Shown: positions 8,672 to 17,006, counted from the first letter of the stretch. The stretch is 64,000 nucleotides of DNA from Spirosoma arboris (GCF_009754945.1 NZ_WPIN01000017.1:100843-164842), one strand, 5' to 3'. A program made the numbers and translations. Notes: generated by a model from the letters alone, not told the origin.

Positions 8672-8905
8672 ATGATGTCAATGAATCCATTTATCAACTT
8701 GAAGAGATCGTCGCAGTACGGAGGAGTAGAAGAATACGTGGTCAATGTCAATCACATTGTACGAATTGTCAAATCAGTCACCGGAAGTCAAGTCTTTACG
8801 CTGGCAGGAGAGTTTTTTTGCGATGAAAATCCGAGCCAAATCACCGTGATGATTAAACGTGCTTTTGATCTGATTCGGGGAGTTTCGTCTGATACACAAC
8901 CCTAA
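8672..8905 (+). CDS. Hypothetical protein, 77 aa
   Basis: Not recognised. It is a small protein with alternating hydrophobic residues (VEEYVVNVNHIVRIVKSV) that suggest a compact beta-sheet fold followed by one helix (QITVMIKRAFDLI). An ATG three codons downstream (8678) is an alternative start. No informative neighbours. Confidence 0.45.
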   Translation: MMSMNPFINLKRSSQYGGVEEYVVNVNHIVRIVKSVTGSQVFTLAGEFFCDENPSQITVMIKRAFDLIRGVSSDTQP

Positions 8906-9257
8906 AATACACCGCAGCAGAGCTATCTATTCAACAAGTCGGCATCCGCTTAACGATCAGGAATAATTTTCAGCGAGGCAGCTCCTGATCGTCGAAGATA
9001 GTCATGATTATGGCTGCTAATCCAGCATGGTTTGCAAGCCATCTTACCCGTTGAAAGCTGATCTAGATGGCCACTATTTAAGAATGGGTGGCCTATTCTC
9101 ATCTCCCCTTCGCTCAGAAAAGCGTTACGATTAAATCTATTATCCCCTCAGTTTAGTTTGTTGATTTATAAAGCTTTTTTAACTCTTACAAGTTAATAAA
9201 AGGCGAAAATTTCGTTATACTATTATAGAAGACTACTTGTAGGCGATTTAATTTAAC
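8906..9257. other. Intergenic region, 352 bp, with receiver-like relic
   Basis: Contains the frameshifted receiver-like fragment listed separately at 8967-9061. The remainder, rich in A/T towards 9257, shows no gene or recognised site. Confidence 0.45.
8967..9061 (+). pseudogene. Possible relic of a response-regulator receiver
   Basis: One frame reads QLLIVEDSHDYG (from 8979), the classic N-terminal strand and acidic pocket of a receiver. After a stop at 9018, the frame one step over continues sensibly as LLIQHGLQAILPV (from 9014), like the first helix of such domains. There is no start codon and no later receiver motif, so this looks like the decayed 5' end of a regulator gene. The fragment is short and chance similarity is possible. 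Confidence 0.3.
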
Positions 9258-9509
9258 ATGACTCTTACATTTGCTCAATATAGTATCCTTAAGGCCACTA
9301 TTAGAGGAGTGACTTATAGGCAATTGGAACAGGAAACTAGCTTTAATCACTTGATAATTAATTACTATATCAAGGGATTGCTAGCCATTGGTCTGATTAA
9401 AAAGGGGACTGAAACCTCCAGTTACCAATTGACAGATGAAGGGGAAAATTGTATTGATGAGTATGAACGAGCCAATCCGGCCCTAATTATTAAACCGGAT
9501 AGTAACTAG
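9258..9509 (+). CDS. Small winged-helix-like protein, 83 aa
   Basis: An 83-residue protein whose layout resembles a minimal winged helix: a first helix (FAQYSILKATIRG), a helix-turn-helix-like stretch (TYRQLEQETSFNHLIINYYIKGL) and a wing (LIKKGTETSSYQLTDEGENC). The ending LTDEG is common in MarR/PadR-like folds. It may be a small DNA-binding regulator; the target is unknown. It is convergent with the POT transporter gene, the two stop codons abutting with no spacer. Confidence 0.55.
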   Translation: MTLTFAQYSILKATIRGVTYRQLEQETSFNHLIINYYIKGLLAIGLIKKGTETSSYQLTDEGENCIDEYERANPALIIKPDSN

Positions 9510-11015
9510 TTACTCAATACCACCCATCCATTTTTTCAGGGGTTTTGCCAACAGTAATAACAGGAACCCGAACCCTAAGCTAAAATAGGCAACGCTCTGA
9601 AACATAGCTGGCATTTGTTGCACGTTTTCCTCGTCAAAACCACCCGCAAATAGCCCTGCAATTAAATTACCCAACGACGTACCAACAAACCAGATACCCA
9701 TCAACTGGCTGGTGTACCGTTTAGGTGCTAATTTGGAGAATGCGCTCAGACCCACCGGACTCAGGAACAGCTCGCCAAGGGTGAAAAACAGGTAGGTGAA
9801 CGACAGGTACAGGGGTGATGTACGTGTGCCTGTCAGCGCTATTTTAGAAGCGACAACCATGACAACGTATGCCAGTCCAAGCAGCAGGAGGCTCGTAGCG
9901 AATTTGGCAGGAACCGAATAATTCAGCTTTCGATTAGCCAGAAAAACCCACAGCATGGCCAGAATAGGCGAAAAAATGAGAATGAAGGCAGGGTTAAGGT
10001 TTTGAAACCAGCTCGACGGCATCTCCCACCCAAACAGACTAAGGTTGGTATAGCGATCCGCAAATATTTGTAACGATGAGCCTTGCTGTTCATTTCCTGC
10101 CCAGAACAAAGCCGATGCCAGAAAGAAAACAAACAAAACAGCTATCCGCTTTTTTTCTACACTATCTAGCCCACCGGCTACCAGAATGTACACAAAGTAA
10201 CTCACGGCAATCAATGAAATAATGGTGCCCATCGCCCGCGCCAGTCCCTGCGCAGTGGTCATATCTATAGTACCAGTCAATTGGAGCGACCCTAGTACCA
10301 CGATTAAAAAAACTAAAAAGGCCAGGAGCGATCGGTTACCCGTCTGAGATTTTGGGCCATCTACTGTTGGTCGGACTACATAATTGCCATATTCACCAAG
10401 AAATCGCTGTCCGAAAACCCGGAATGTAACCAGACCCAATGCCATCGCTACGGCAGCAGCCCCAAAACCATAATGCCAGCCAACTCGCTGCCCCAGATAC
10501 CCAACTGTAAAAATGCCGAGCAAAGAGCCCAGGTTTATACCCATGTAGAAAATGGAGAAAGCAGCATCTTTACGCGCTCCTCCTTCAGGATATAACTCTC
10601 CAACAACGCTACTAATGTTCGGTTTCAACAGACCTGTGCCCATAGCAACTGTACAGAGACCTGTATAGAATAAACCCGGCCCGGATGGAATGGCTAGGAT
10701 GATGTGGCCAAGCATGATTATTAATCCACCATACCAGATGGACTTCCGCTGCCCCAGAATTGTATCGGCAATAAAGCCGCCCGGTAAGGAAAGTAAATAA
10801 ACAGACGCCGTATAAATGCCATAAATAGCTGCTCCTTCGGTTTCGTTCAACCCCAAACCACCCCGCACATTGTCGATCAGAAATAGGAGTAGAATGGCCC
10901 TCATTCCGTAATAGCTGAATCGCTCCCACATCTCTGTAAAAAACAGGACAAAAAGGCCTATAGGATGACCGAAGAGGGTAGCATTGCTAACGGGTTTTTC
11001 AATAGTAGCTTCCAT
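9510..11015 (-). CDS. POT/PTR-family peptide:H+ symporter
   Basis: A 501-residue inner-membrane protein with about 14 hydrophobic segments. The N-terminus carries the PTR family proton-coupling motif E-x-x-E-R-F-x-Y-Y-G (EMWERFSYYGMRA), followed by GGFIADTILGQRKSIWYGG and the FSIFYMGINLGSLLG signature. It imports di- and tripeptides driven by the proton gradient (DtpT-like). It is transcribed alone, leftwards. A possible promoter with a TTTTG element lies in the 97-bp spacer, but the -7 box is poor. Confidence 0.92.
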   Translation of the reverse strand: MEATIEKPVSNATLFGHPIGLFVLFFTEMWERFSYYGMRAILLLFLIDNVRGGLGLNETEGAAIYGIYTASVYLLSLPGGFIADTILGQRKSIWYGGLIIMLGHIILAIPSGPGLFYTGLCTVAMGTGLLKPNISSVVGELYPEGGARKDAAFSIFYMGINLGSLLGIFTVGYLGQRVGWHYGFGAAAVAMALGLVTFRVFGQRFLGEYGNYVVRPTVDGPKSQTGNRSLLAFLVFLIVVLGSLQLTGTIDMTTAQGLARAMGTIISLIAVSYFVYILVAGGLDSVEKKRIAVLFVFFLASALFWAGNEQQGSSLQIFADRYTNLSLFGWEMPSSWFQNLNPAFILIFSPILAMLWVFLANRKLNYSVPAKFATSLLLLGLAYVVMVVASKIALTGTRTSPLYLSFTYLFFTLGELFLSPVGLSAFSKLAPKRYTSQLMGIWFVGTSLGNLIAGLFAGGFDEENVQQMPAMFQSVAYFSLGFGFLLLLLAKPLKKWMGGIE

Positions 11016-11112
11016 AGAGTTGGGCTAACAGGTCAATTTGCCGAAGAATATGTGTAAATAACGGGCAAAATAGCTGTAAAGATACCTTCAACATCCGAAA
11101 GCAGCAAAGCAC

Positions 11113-12075
11113 TTAATAGGTCGGATCAAATTCCCACAAATCATCGAAACGGGTATTACCGTTTGAACCCGTAGTTATATAGCCTTTTTGGCCAATCGCA
11201 AACCCGACGGCTTTCGACCGTGATGATCCTTCAAAAGGCCTTTGCTCTGTCCAGAAATCGGTAACTGAGTTATAAACCAGAACCTGTCTCCCACCCGATC
11301 CCGTTACGAAATAACCTGTATTGTCGATCGAAAAACCTACAGCACCCGAACTCGCAGAAATTGCATCAGGAATATTCCGACGTTGCGTCCAGATGTTATT
11401 ATCAGGATCATACATCCAGAAATCGCTAAGATTGACATTCTGAGAACTTCCTGCCCCAACATACGCAAGATTATTGATCACAAACGCTGCTGCCCCAACA
11501 CGTGCAGGCCCACCAATATATTTCCGCTCTGTCCATTGATTAGCCGAGGAATTATATCGCCAGAGATCGGCCCGTTCACTCCCATCGAAACCTAGTGCTA
11601 CAAAGCCCAGGTCATACATGCTAAAGGCCGTTGCCGAACGCCGGGCCGAACCACTGAAATCAGCAATACGTTTCCAGGCATTTGTTGTCGGATCATATTC
11701 ATAGAAGTCCCGAAGCAAGTTTCCTTGAGCGTCCATCCCCGTCCCTAGGTATCCTTTTTTTGATCTGGTGGCAAAAGCAACGGCTTCGCTCCGGGCTTTG
11801 CCGGGGAAATCGGCTACCTGTGTCCAGGCATTTCGAGAGGGATCGTATTTCCAGAAATCAGCCAGCGAGTTATTCGATACATCCAGTCCGGTTCCAATGT
11901 AGGCTATATTTCCAATCGTAAAGGAAACAGCTGCACTCCGAGCTGGCCCTTCTAATTCAGCCCGTATATTCCAATCGCCTGTCGACGGTGATAGTGATAT
12001 GGATTGCGGTGTACATTGTTGCAGCAAAAGGAATAAGCCCAGACCTATACTACGTACTATAGCGTTGACTTTCAT
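11113..12075 (-). CDS. Kelch-repeat lipoprotein
   Basis: A 320-residue exported protein. The N-terminus has a signal sequence with a lipobox-like end (GLFLLLQQC), so it is probably a lipoprotein anchored at Cys21. The mature part is built of about six kelch-type repeats of roughly 48 residues, each with the pattern GYxGTG...DFWxYDPxxNxWTQ, forming a beta-propeller of the galactose-oxidase/kelch type. There are no catalytic copper ligands, so a binding role is likelier than oxidase activity. It is divergent from the M23 peptidase gene. Confidence 0.85.
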   Translation of the reverse strand: MKVNAIVRSIGLGLFLLLQQCTPQSISLSPSTGDWNIRAELEGPARSAAVSFTIGNIAYIGTGLDVSNNSLADFWKYDPSRNAWTQVADFPGKARSEAVAFATRSKKGYLGTGMDAQGNLLRDFYEYDPTTNAWKRIADFSGSARRSATAFSMYDLGFVALGFDGSERADLWRYNSSANQWTERKYIGGPARVGAAAFVINNLAYVGAGSSQNVNLSDFWMYDPDNNIWTQRRNIPDAISASSGAVGFSIDNTGYFVTGSGGRQVLVYNSVTDFWTEQRPFEGSSRSKAVGFAIGQKGYITTGSNGNTRFDDLWEFDPTY

Positions 12076-12186
12076 AGCGTTAAAAGGATTGGTTTAGGAT
12101 AAATCATTTTTTCATAGACATAACCGATTGGCGTTAGTCAGACTTGGCCTATTTTGGGGTATTGTTTGTTTAATCTGAGCTTGCCA

Positions 12187-12846
12187 ATGCTTCTTCCTTT
12201 CGACTTCAAGAAAGATCCTTACCTAATTCTGGACTTTTCAGCCACCAACCCTGACCTCAGTTCCGAACACCGGCTAGGCCTCGACCTGACAGATACCACC
12301 AGTTTCACCAACTATGTATTTGGTAAGATAAAAGCAGCGGGCGCCAAAGTAGGTGTAGGTGGCTACAACGAACACCGGGTTATTTACCGTCGAAGTCCCC
12401 ATTTCAATACGTCTGTCGATGAACCCCGCGAGATTCACCTCGGCATCGATTTCTGGGTAGATTCCGGAACGCCTGTCTTCGCACCATTGGCAGGTACTGT
12501 ACATAGTTTTCGAGACAATGCAAACTTCGGCGACTACGGCCCAACGATTATTTTGGAACACGTAATAGATAGTAAACCTCTTTATAGTCTTTATGGCCAT
12601 CTGACCCGTCAATCGCTGGATGGGTTGTATGAAGGAAAAGAATTTAATGCGGGGGAGAAACTTGCCGAAATTGGTCCCTACCCCGAAAACGGCGACTGGC
12701 CTCCGCATCTCCATTTCCAACTCATGACTGATATGCTTGGTTTGAAAGGCGACTTCCCCGGTGTGTGTTCAGTAGCCGATCGAGCGAAATTTCTATTCAT
12801 TTGCCCTAATCCCAATAGCTTACTCGCTATTGCCGGACTAGGTTGA
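12187..12846 (+). CDS. M23-family metallopeptidase
   Basis: A 219-residue protein with a complete M23 (lysostaphin/LytM) zinc-peptidase domain at about residues 80-185: HLGID (His84, Asp88), YGHLT (His138) and HLHFQ (His174, His176). Such enzymes usually cut peptidoglycan cross-links. There is no signal peptide or membrane helix, so either export is unusual or the substrate is cytoplasmic; some Bacteroidota members share this layout. The ATG at 12187 was preferred to an upstream TTG at 12154, whose 11 extra residues add nothing recognisable. Confidence 0.87.
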   Translation: MLLPFDFKKDPYLILDFSATNPDLSSEHRLGLDLTDTTSFTNYVFGKIKAAGAKVGVGGYNEHRVIYRRSPHFNTSVDEPREIHLGIDFWVDSGTPVFAPLAGTVHSFRDNANFGDYGPTIILEHVIDSKPLYSLYGHLTRQSLDGLYEGKEFNAGEKLAEIGPYPENGDWPPHLHFQLMTDMLGLKGDFPGVCSVADRAKFLFICPNPNSLLAIAGLG

Positions 12847-12878
12847 TCTACAGAGTCCATTTCCTATCAAATCAATTC

Positions 12879-12896
12879 TTTCAAAATATTTTGAAA
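12879..12896. promoter_or_regulatory. 18-bp perfect palindrome, candidate GbsR-type operator
   Basis: tttcaaaatattttgaaa reads identically on both strands. It overlaps the -33 element of the promoter in front of the GbsR-type gene, the position expected for autorepression. The same half-sites and spacing (TTTCA-N8-TGAAA) recur at 13445-13462. Confidence 0.55.
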
Positions 12897-12921
12897 TTAC
12901 AGAAACTACAGTTTACCTTTG
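12890..12921 (+). promoter_or_regulatory. Bacteroidota-type promoter of the GbsR-type gene
   Basis: TTTG (12890-12893), a 20-bp spacer, then TACCTTTG (12914-12921) is an exact match to the Bacteroidota consensus TTTG-N19-21-TAnnTTTG. The predicted transcription start falls within a few bases of the ATG at 12926, so the mRNA would be leaderless or nearly so. Confidence 0.7.
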
Positions 12922-12925
12922 CATT

Positions 12926-13426
12926 ATGACATTTGACGAAGCCAAAGATAAATTCATTCATACCTGGGGTACACTAGCTACCCAGTGGGGTATCAATCGC
13001 TCAATGGCACAATTACATGCGTTATTGCTTATTGCCCCAGAGCCCTTGGCAACGGAAGATGTTATGGAACAATTGCAAATTTCGCGCGGCAACGCTAGTA
13101 TGAATCTCCGAGACCTGATGGATTGGGGCCTGATTTACAAACAGTTAAAACCAGGCGAACGCCGGGAGTTTTTTATGGCTGAGAAAGACATCTGGAAAGT
13201 AGCCCGACAAGTGGCAAAAGAACGCCGTCGCCGGGAAATTACACCTGTTGTTGACGTACTGAACGAACTGAAAATGATTTCAACCGACACACCCGAAGCA
13301 CAGGAATTCCAACGGGTGATGGAAGGATTAAGCAGCGTAGTCGGCTTTGCCGATAGTACCCTCAATGCCGTAATTAAAGCAGAAGAGAACTGGCTGATGA
13401 GTCAGTTCATAAAGGTTTTTCGGTGA
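12926..13426 (+). CDS. GbsR/MarR-family transcriptional regulator
   Basis: A 166-residue winged-helix regulator of the GbsR family. The N-terminal half carries the conserved FIHTWGTLATQWGINRSMAQ and the recognition region VMEQLQISRGNASMNLRDLM, with a charged wing (KPGERREFF). The C-terminal helices probably dimerise. GbsR proteins sense glycine-betaine precursors or other small ligands; here the adjacent gene encodes a DCC-family membrane protein, not choline enzymes. An exact promoter and an 18-bp palindrome lie directly upstream, which suggests autorepression. Confidence 0.9.
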   Translation: MTFDEAKDKFIHTWGTLATQWGINRSMAQLHALLLIAPEPLATEDVMEQLQISRGNASMNLRDLMDWGLIYKQLKPGERREFFMAEKDIWKVARQVAKERRRREITPVVDVLNELKMISTDTPEAQEFQRVMEGLSSVVGFADSTLNAVIKAEENWLMSQFIKVFR

Positions 13427-13444
13427 TATTTTTTTATGAAAATC

Positions 13445-13462
13445 TTTCAATTATTTCTGAAA
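13445..13462. promoter_or_regulatory. Second TTTCA-N8-TGAAA dyad, candidate operator
   Basis: tttcaattatttctgaaa shares the outer half-sites and 8-bp spacing of the palindrome at 12879-12896 and lies 19 bp upstream of the DCC-family gene. It is followed directly by another TTTCA (13463-13467). It would let the GbsR-type regulator control the downstream gene separately. Confidence 0.5.
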
Positions 13463-13481
13463 TTTCAAAAATCACAAAGTC

Positions 13482-14246
13482 ATGAAAAAGCTACTAATTT
13501 ATGATGAAAGCTGCCCAATGTGTAAACTCTATACAAAAGGCATGGTAGCTGCCGATTCAAGCGGCTGTCTGACCCGAATGAGCAATGGAGAACTACCAAA
13601 TGAATCTGTCGTCAGCCGTTTAGATCGGCAACGTGCGCGCCACGAAATACCTTTGATTGACCTCGACGGTGGCGAAACTCTATACGGAGTCGATACCTGG
13701 ATTTATGCATTTGGCCATCATAATCAGCAATTAGAGAGGCTCTTATCGCTTGGTTGGTTGCGAACGATTTTACAAAAATTGTATGCGTTTATCTCTTATA
13801 ACCGACGTATCATAATTACATCTGCGCCGGGTCGTTGGCAACTACTGGATCTTCAACCCGATTTTCATGCTGGCCAGCGAGTTGCGTTTATTCTCACCAT
13901 TTTTGGAGTTACCACTTGGGCTTGGGCTACCAGCCATTCTACCATCTGGCCATTGGCCGCTTTGATAGGCTGTCAATTAGGCATTACAAAGTTCTCCCTA
14001 CTTTTACAGCCATCGATCAATACGCTTGAAACAATACTGGATTATACAGGTCACTTGGGGATGAGCCTTTTTATTGGGACACTATTCATCGCAATAGGCT
14101 CAACTACGGGCTGGTCTACTATTCGTTTAATTGGCTATGCGCTGATGATTGGCCAACACTTCATCCGCACTTACCGGCTTGGATTAAGCCCCTGGATCAG
14201 TGTTGTATTTACAGTTCTGATTTTTGTATTACTGTCTCCGCAATAA
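13482..14246 (+). CDS. DCC1-like thiol-disulfide oxidoreductase with membrane domain
   Basis: A 254-residue protein. The N-terminal ~110 residues match the DCC/DUF393 thioredoxin-like family, with the start YDESCPMCKLY giving a CxxC pair (Cys12, Cys15). The C-terminal half holds four or five hydrophobic helices (VAFILTIFGVTTWAWA, WPLAALIGCQLGI, MSLFIGTLFIAIG, WISVVFTVLIFVLL), making it a membrane-bound variant. It follows the GbsR-type gene by 55 bp, with the shared dyad in between, and is its likely target. Substrate and redox partner are unknown. Confidence 0.8.
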   Translation: MKKLLIYDESCPMCKLYTKGMVAADSSGCLTRMSNGELPNESVVSRLDRQRARHEIPLIDLDGGETLYGVDTWIYAFGHHNQQLERLLSLGWLRTILQKLYAFISYNRRIIITSAPGRWQLLDLQPDFHAGQRVAFILTIFGVTTWAWATSHSTIWPLAALIGCQLGITKFSLLLQPSINTLETILDYTGHLGMSLFIGTLFIAIGSTTGWSTIRLIGYALMIGQHFIRTYRLGLSPWISVVFTVLIFVLLSPQ

Positions 14247-14331
14247 AAATTAGAGCAAACAGAATCAAGGTTTTTTAAATACCATGAGTCATTAGAAATG
14301 CCTTTGAAATAGAACCCGTCGGATGCAGTTA

Positions 14332-15126
14332 TTACTTCGTCAAAAACTCCACTACAGCCTTTGAGAATTCGGGGGTTCTCATGGCTCCGCCGTGATTGCC
14401 TGGCACAATGACAAGTTTAGAGCCTGGAATAGCATCTACCAAGGTCTGCGGATCACCATTGTCTTTATCCTGATCACCATTGACAACAATCACCGGAATC
14501 TTGATCTTCCCTAAGTCGGCGAGACTCGTAACGGGTTGAAACTCTTGTAATCGAGCCAGTACAACTGTATCGGCACCCGCTTTTTTAGCGTTGTCAACAG
14601 CGGGTTGCAATTCAGGATGACTGCCGGGTTTGGTCAGGGCTTCGTGAAAATTTTTGCGCCGAATCCAGTTGGGGTCAGAAAAATCGACACTAATGCCTCC
14701 CATTACAGCCCGACGTACCTCTTTGTCCATGGTTAGTAATTTAGCCGTCAGAATAGCACCACGTGAATAGCCAACCACGTCGTAGCTCGTAATGCCAAGG
14801 TATTGTACTAAAGCCATTACGTCCTTTAGTTCGGCATTATTGTTATAAGCCTCAGCCTCATGGGGTTTATCCGATAATCCATTTCCACGCAAATCGAGGG
14901 TTATGACTTTGAATCCGGCATCGGCTAATGCCTGCCGTACGGGCGCACGTTTCCAGCTTTCGCTAGTCGAAATAAAGCCATGAAGTAGCACAACTGGCTT
15001 CCCCTCTCCTATAATATCATAGTGAATTTTTGTCCCATCGAAGGATATAAACAGCGGGTCACGCGTTGATTGAGCCCGAACAGCAAAAATAGCTAACAGG
15101 CAGATTACTAACAGAAATGGTTTCAT
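14332..15126 (-). CDS. Secreted alpha/beta hydrolase
   Basis: A 264-residue hydrolase with an N-terminal signal peptide (MKPFLLVICLLAIFAVRAQ), so probably periplasmic. The oxyanion region is LLHGF (about residue 48), the nucleophile elbow is GYSRG (Ser121), the acid lies in VVNGDQDKD (about residue 218) and the catalytic His in GNHGG. The fold is typical of small esterases, dehalogenases or haloperoxidase-like enzymes; the substrate cannot be inferred. No operon partner. Confidence 0.88.
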   Translation of the reverse strand: MKPFLLVICLLAIFAVRAQSTRDPLFISFDGTKIHYDIIGEGKPVVLLHGFISTSESWKRAPVRQALADAGFKVITLDLRGNGLSDKPHEAEAYNNNAELKDVMALVQYLGITSYDVVGYSRGAILTAKLLTMDKEVRRAVMGGISVDFSDPNWIRRKNFHEALTKPGSHPELQPAVDNAKKAGADTVVLARLQEFQPVTSLADLGKIKIPVIVVNGDQDKDNGDPQTLVDAIPGSKLVIVPGNHGGAMRTPEFSKAVVEFLTK

Positions 15127-15227
15127 AGCGTATCTAGAGTAAATCTGAAGAGGGAGGCAATCGAATAAGTCTAACTTTTCGCTATTTTACCGAGTTATCC
15201 TGTCATAACCAAATCACACAACGTAAT

Positions 15228-15488
15228 ATGACAGCCCTATTGAATCACCTGAACCCCAGCGATGCCGATCTGATTGATGCACCAATCGGTCAAATTAATC
15301 TGGGCATGTTTAAGAACCAAAGCGGTGCCGCGATCGAAGATGGCGACGATACAGATGAAGAAACTACGGATGAAGATTTGGATGACGAACCTGTAGATGA
15401 AGATGGTGACCCAACTGGTGAGCACGACCATCATCAGGACGATAATTATGCGCTGGGTGGCCACGTAACCCGGTCTGGTAGTCTATAA
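15228..15488 (+). CDS. Highly acidic small protein, 86 aa
   Basis: Not recognised. The central half is almost entirely Asp/Glu (EDGDDTDEETTDEDLDDEP), followed by a His/Asp patch (GEHDHHQDDNY) that could bind metal ions. The N-terminus is ordinary (MTALLNHLNPSDADLIDAP). It is probably disordered. It is followed 33 bp later by a second acidic gene, and the two look cotranscribed. Confidence 0.6.
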   Translation: MTALLNHLNPSDADLIDAPIGQINLGMFKNQSGAAIEDGDDTDEETTDEDLDDEPVDEDGDPTGEHDHHQDDNYALGGHVTRSGSL

Positions 15489-15521
15489 AATCAACAATTT
15501 AACCCCTTAACAATCAGCATA

Positions 15522-15776
15522 ATGACGACAAACGACTATAACCCCGCCGATGATGGCAATCAGGGCGTTGTTCAGTTTATGGCCCAAAGTGAAGAATCCA
15601 ACGCCAGTGTTCCGCAGGATCAGCAAATGAATCCTGTCCAGGCTTCAGGCCCTGAACCCGAAAAAGCAGAAGTTTCCGTTGATGATTCGGAAGGTGACTA
15701 TGGTATTAACGAGGATATGCTAGAAGAAGAAAAGGTAGAAAACGGCGATGCAGATGGACCTGACAATGACGAGTAA
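15522..15776 (+). CDS. Acidic small protein, 84 aa
   Basis: Not recognised. It is a low-complexity, acidic protein rich in Asp, Glu, Gln, Asn and Pro, with no hydrophobic core, and is therefore likely disordered. Together with the preceding 86-residue protein it forms a pair of acidic proteins. Its 3' end overlaps the start of the DoxX-like gene, which points to translational coupling. Confidence 0.6.
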   Translation: MTTNDYNPADDGNQGVVQFMAQSEESNASVPQDQQMNPVQASGPEPEKAEVSVDDSEGDYGINEDMLEEEKVENGDADGPDNDE

Positions 15777-16149
15777 TCAATTAGCCCGGCTCGTAATCCG
15801 TATTGGGCTGGGCATCAACATGCTTATGCATGGGTTGGTACGTCTTCATAAATTGCATGAGTTTGTAGCAAAAACAGCCGTCGGTTTTGCCAATACAATC
15901 CTGCCACCTATTCTGACTAAAGGCTTCTTATACACCCTTCCGTTCGTAGAATTTACCGTTGGTGTTCTCATCCTGATAGGTGGTCCACTCAGCAAATGGG
16001 GCTACTTTCTAGGTGGGTTAACAGTTGGAGCTTTATTGTTTGGCACCACACTCAAAGAAGACTGGACTAGTGCCGGAACTCAATTAATTTATGTTATCGC
16101 TTTCTATCTCGCACTGAGAGGGTTGGACGAATCTGGACGTCGACGTTAA
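15748..16149 (+). CDS. DoxX-like membrane protein
   Basis: A 133-residue membrane protein with four hydrophobic helices, in the DoxX/DoxD-like family: the first helix RLVIRIGLGINMLMHGLVRL and the GxLYTLPFVEFTVGVLILIGG region fit. DoxX proteins take part in thiol or respiratory membrane chemistry, often with unknown partners. The ATG at 15748 overlaps the preceding gene by 29 bp; ATGs at 15754 and 15766 are also in frame and would leave less overlap. Confidence 0.75.
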   Translation: MQMDLTMTSNQLARLVIRIGLGINMLMHGLVRLHKLHEFVAKTAVGFANTILPPILTKGFLYTLPFVEFTVGVLILIGGPLSKWGYFLGGLTVGALLFGTTLKEDWTSAGTQLIYVIAFYLALRGLDESGRRR

Positions 16150-16222
16150 CGATTTAAGCCTTGACGTTTGCAACGGTTTGGCTATAGAGTGGATCGAAAG
16201 AGGCAAACCAAACAATACAAGT

Positions 16223-16927
16223 ATGCATTTCAATTCATTTTTGCTCATCGTTACAGTCAGTTTTTCACTAATCGTTGCTTCCTGTAAGCAGGATCTGAAT
16301 CCGTCAATATCCCCTAACATTCTTTATCAATCCAACTTCAAACAAAGCCAGGATGGCTGGCAGGCCGACATTGCCGATTACAGTACACATCAGCAGGATA
16401 TTCAATTTGAATCGGGATGGGCTGCTTTACCCAGTCCACTGGATAGTACTCGCAAATCAGTCAGAGTATCGAGCATGAACCGCAGTGATGATCTTTTTAT
16501 GTTCCTCAAAAAGAAACTTACGGGTCTGCAACCTAATACCGACTATACGCTGGTTTTCGACATTGAACTAGCGTCGGCATATGGCACGAATTCGATAGGC
16601 ATTGGAGGCTCACCGGGTGGGAGTGTATATTTGAAAGCCGGAGCAACCGCAACTGAGCCGGCCAAAGTACTGGGTGATGATTTTTACACCATCAACCTGG
16701 ACAAAGGGAATCAATCCACAGGCGGAAAAGATGCCGTTTTGTTAGGCAATATCGGCGCGGGTGACGACGTGACTAGTTACAAACTAATCACCCGTAGCAA
16801 TGTCGAAAGTCCGCTCACGGTTCGAACAAATGCACAAGGCGAACTCTGGCTTATCGTTGGAACAGATTCGGGCTATGAGGGCTTAACGACGCTGTATTAC
16901 AGCAACATAAAGATAACAGCGAAGTAA
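16223..16927 (+). CDS. Hypothetical lipoprotein
   Basis: A 234-residue exported lipoprotein: signal sequence with a lipobox (SLIVASC, Cys at about 21) followed by Lys-Gln-Asp. The mature part has beta-rich segments (YTLVFDIELAS, GEQLWLIVGTDSGYEG-like ending) resembling carbohydrate-binding or jelly-roll domains, but no catalytic motif. The frame remains open upstream to 16178; the ATG at 16223 was chosen because it directly begins the signal peptide. It follows the DoxX-like gene by 73 bp. Confidence 0.75.
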   Translation: MHFNSFLLIVTVSFSLIVASCKQDLNPSISPNILYQSNFKQSQDGWQADIADYSTHQQDIQFESGWAALPSPLDSTRKSVRVSSMNRSDDLFMFLKKKLTGLQPNTDYTLVFDIELASAYGTNSIGIGGSPGGSVYLKAGATATEPAKVLGDDFYTINLDKGNQSTGGKDAVLLGNIGAGDDVTSYKLITRSNVESPLTVRTNAQGELWLIVGTDSGYEGLTTLYYSNIKITAK

Positions 16928-16936
16928 TACGTTCTG

Positions 16937-17006
16937 ATAACTAATTTCGCCGAAAGTCGTATCACGGTTTAGAATCCGTGGCACAGCTTCCGGCGAAATT
17001 AGTTAT
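16937..17006. repeat. Long inverted repeat between convergent genes
   Basis: Arms ataactaatttcgccg (16937-16952) and cggcgaaattagttat (16991-17006) match perfectly over 16 bp. The interior continues as an imperfect stem ending in cacgg/ccgtg, so nearly the whole 70 bp can fold as one hairpin. The right arm touches the stop codon of the leftward gene at 17006, which suits a bidirectional terminator or REP-like element. Confidence 0.75.

Noticed and set aside
11016..11112. A promoter-like TTTTG plus TATTCTTCG upstream of the POT transporter
   Set aside because: The -7 box departs from TAnnTTTG at key positions, so it was left out as a feature.
12274..12720. 148-codon frame antisense to the M23 peptidase
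   Set aside because: It mirrors codon usage of the real gene and has no recognisable domain or separate promoter.
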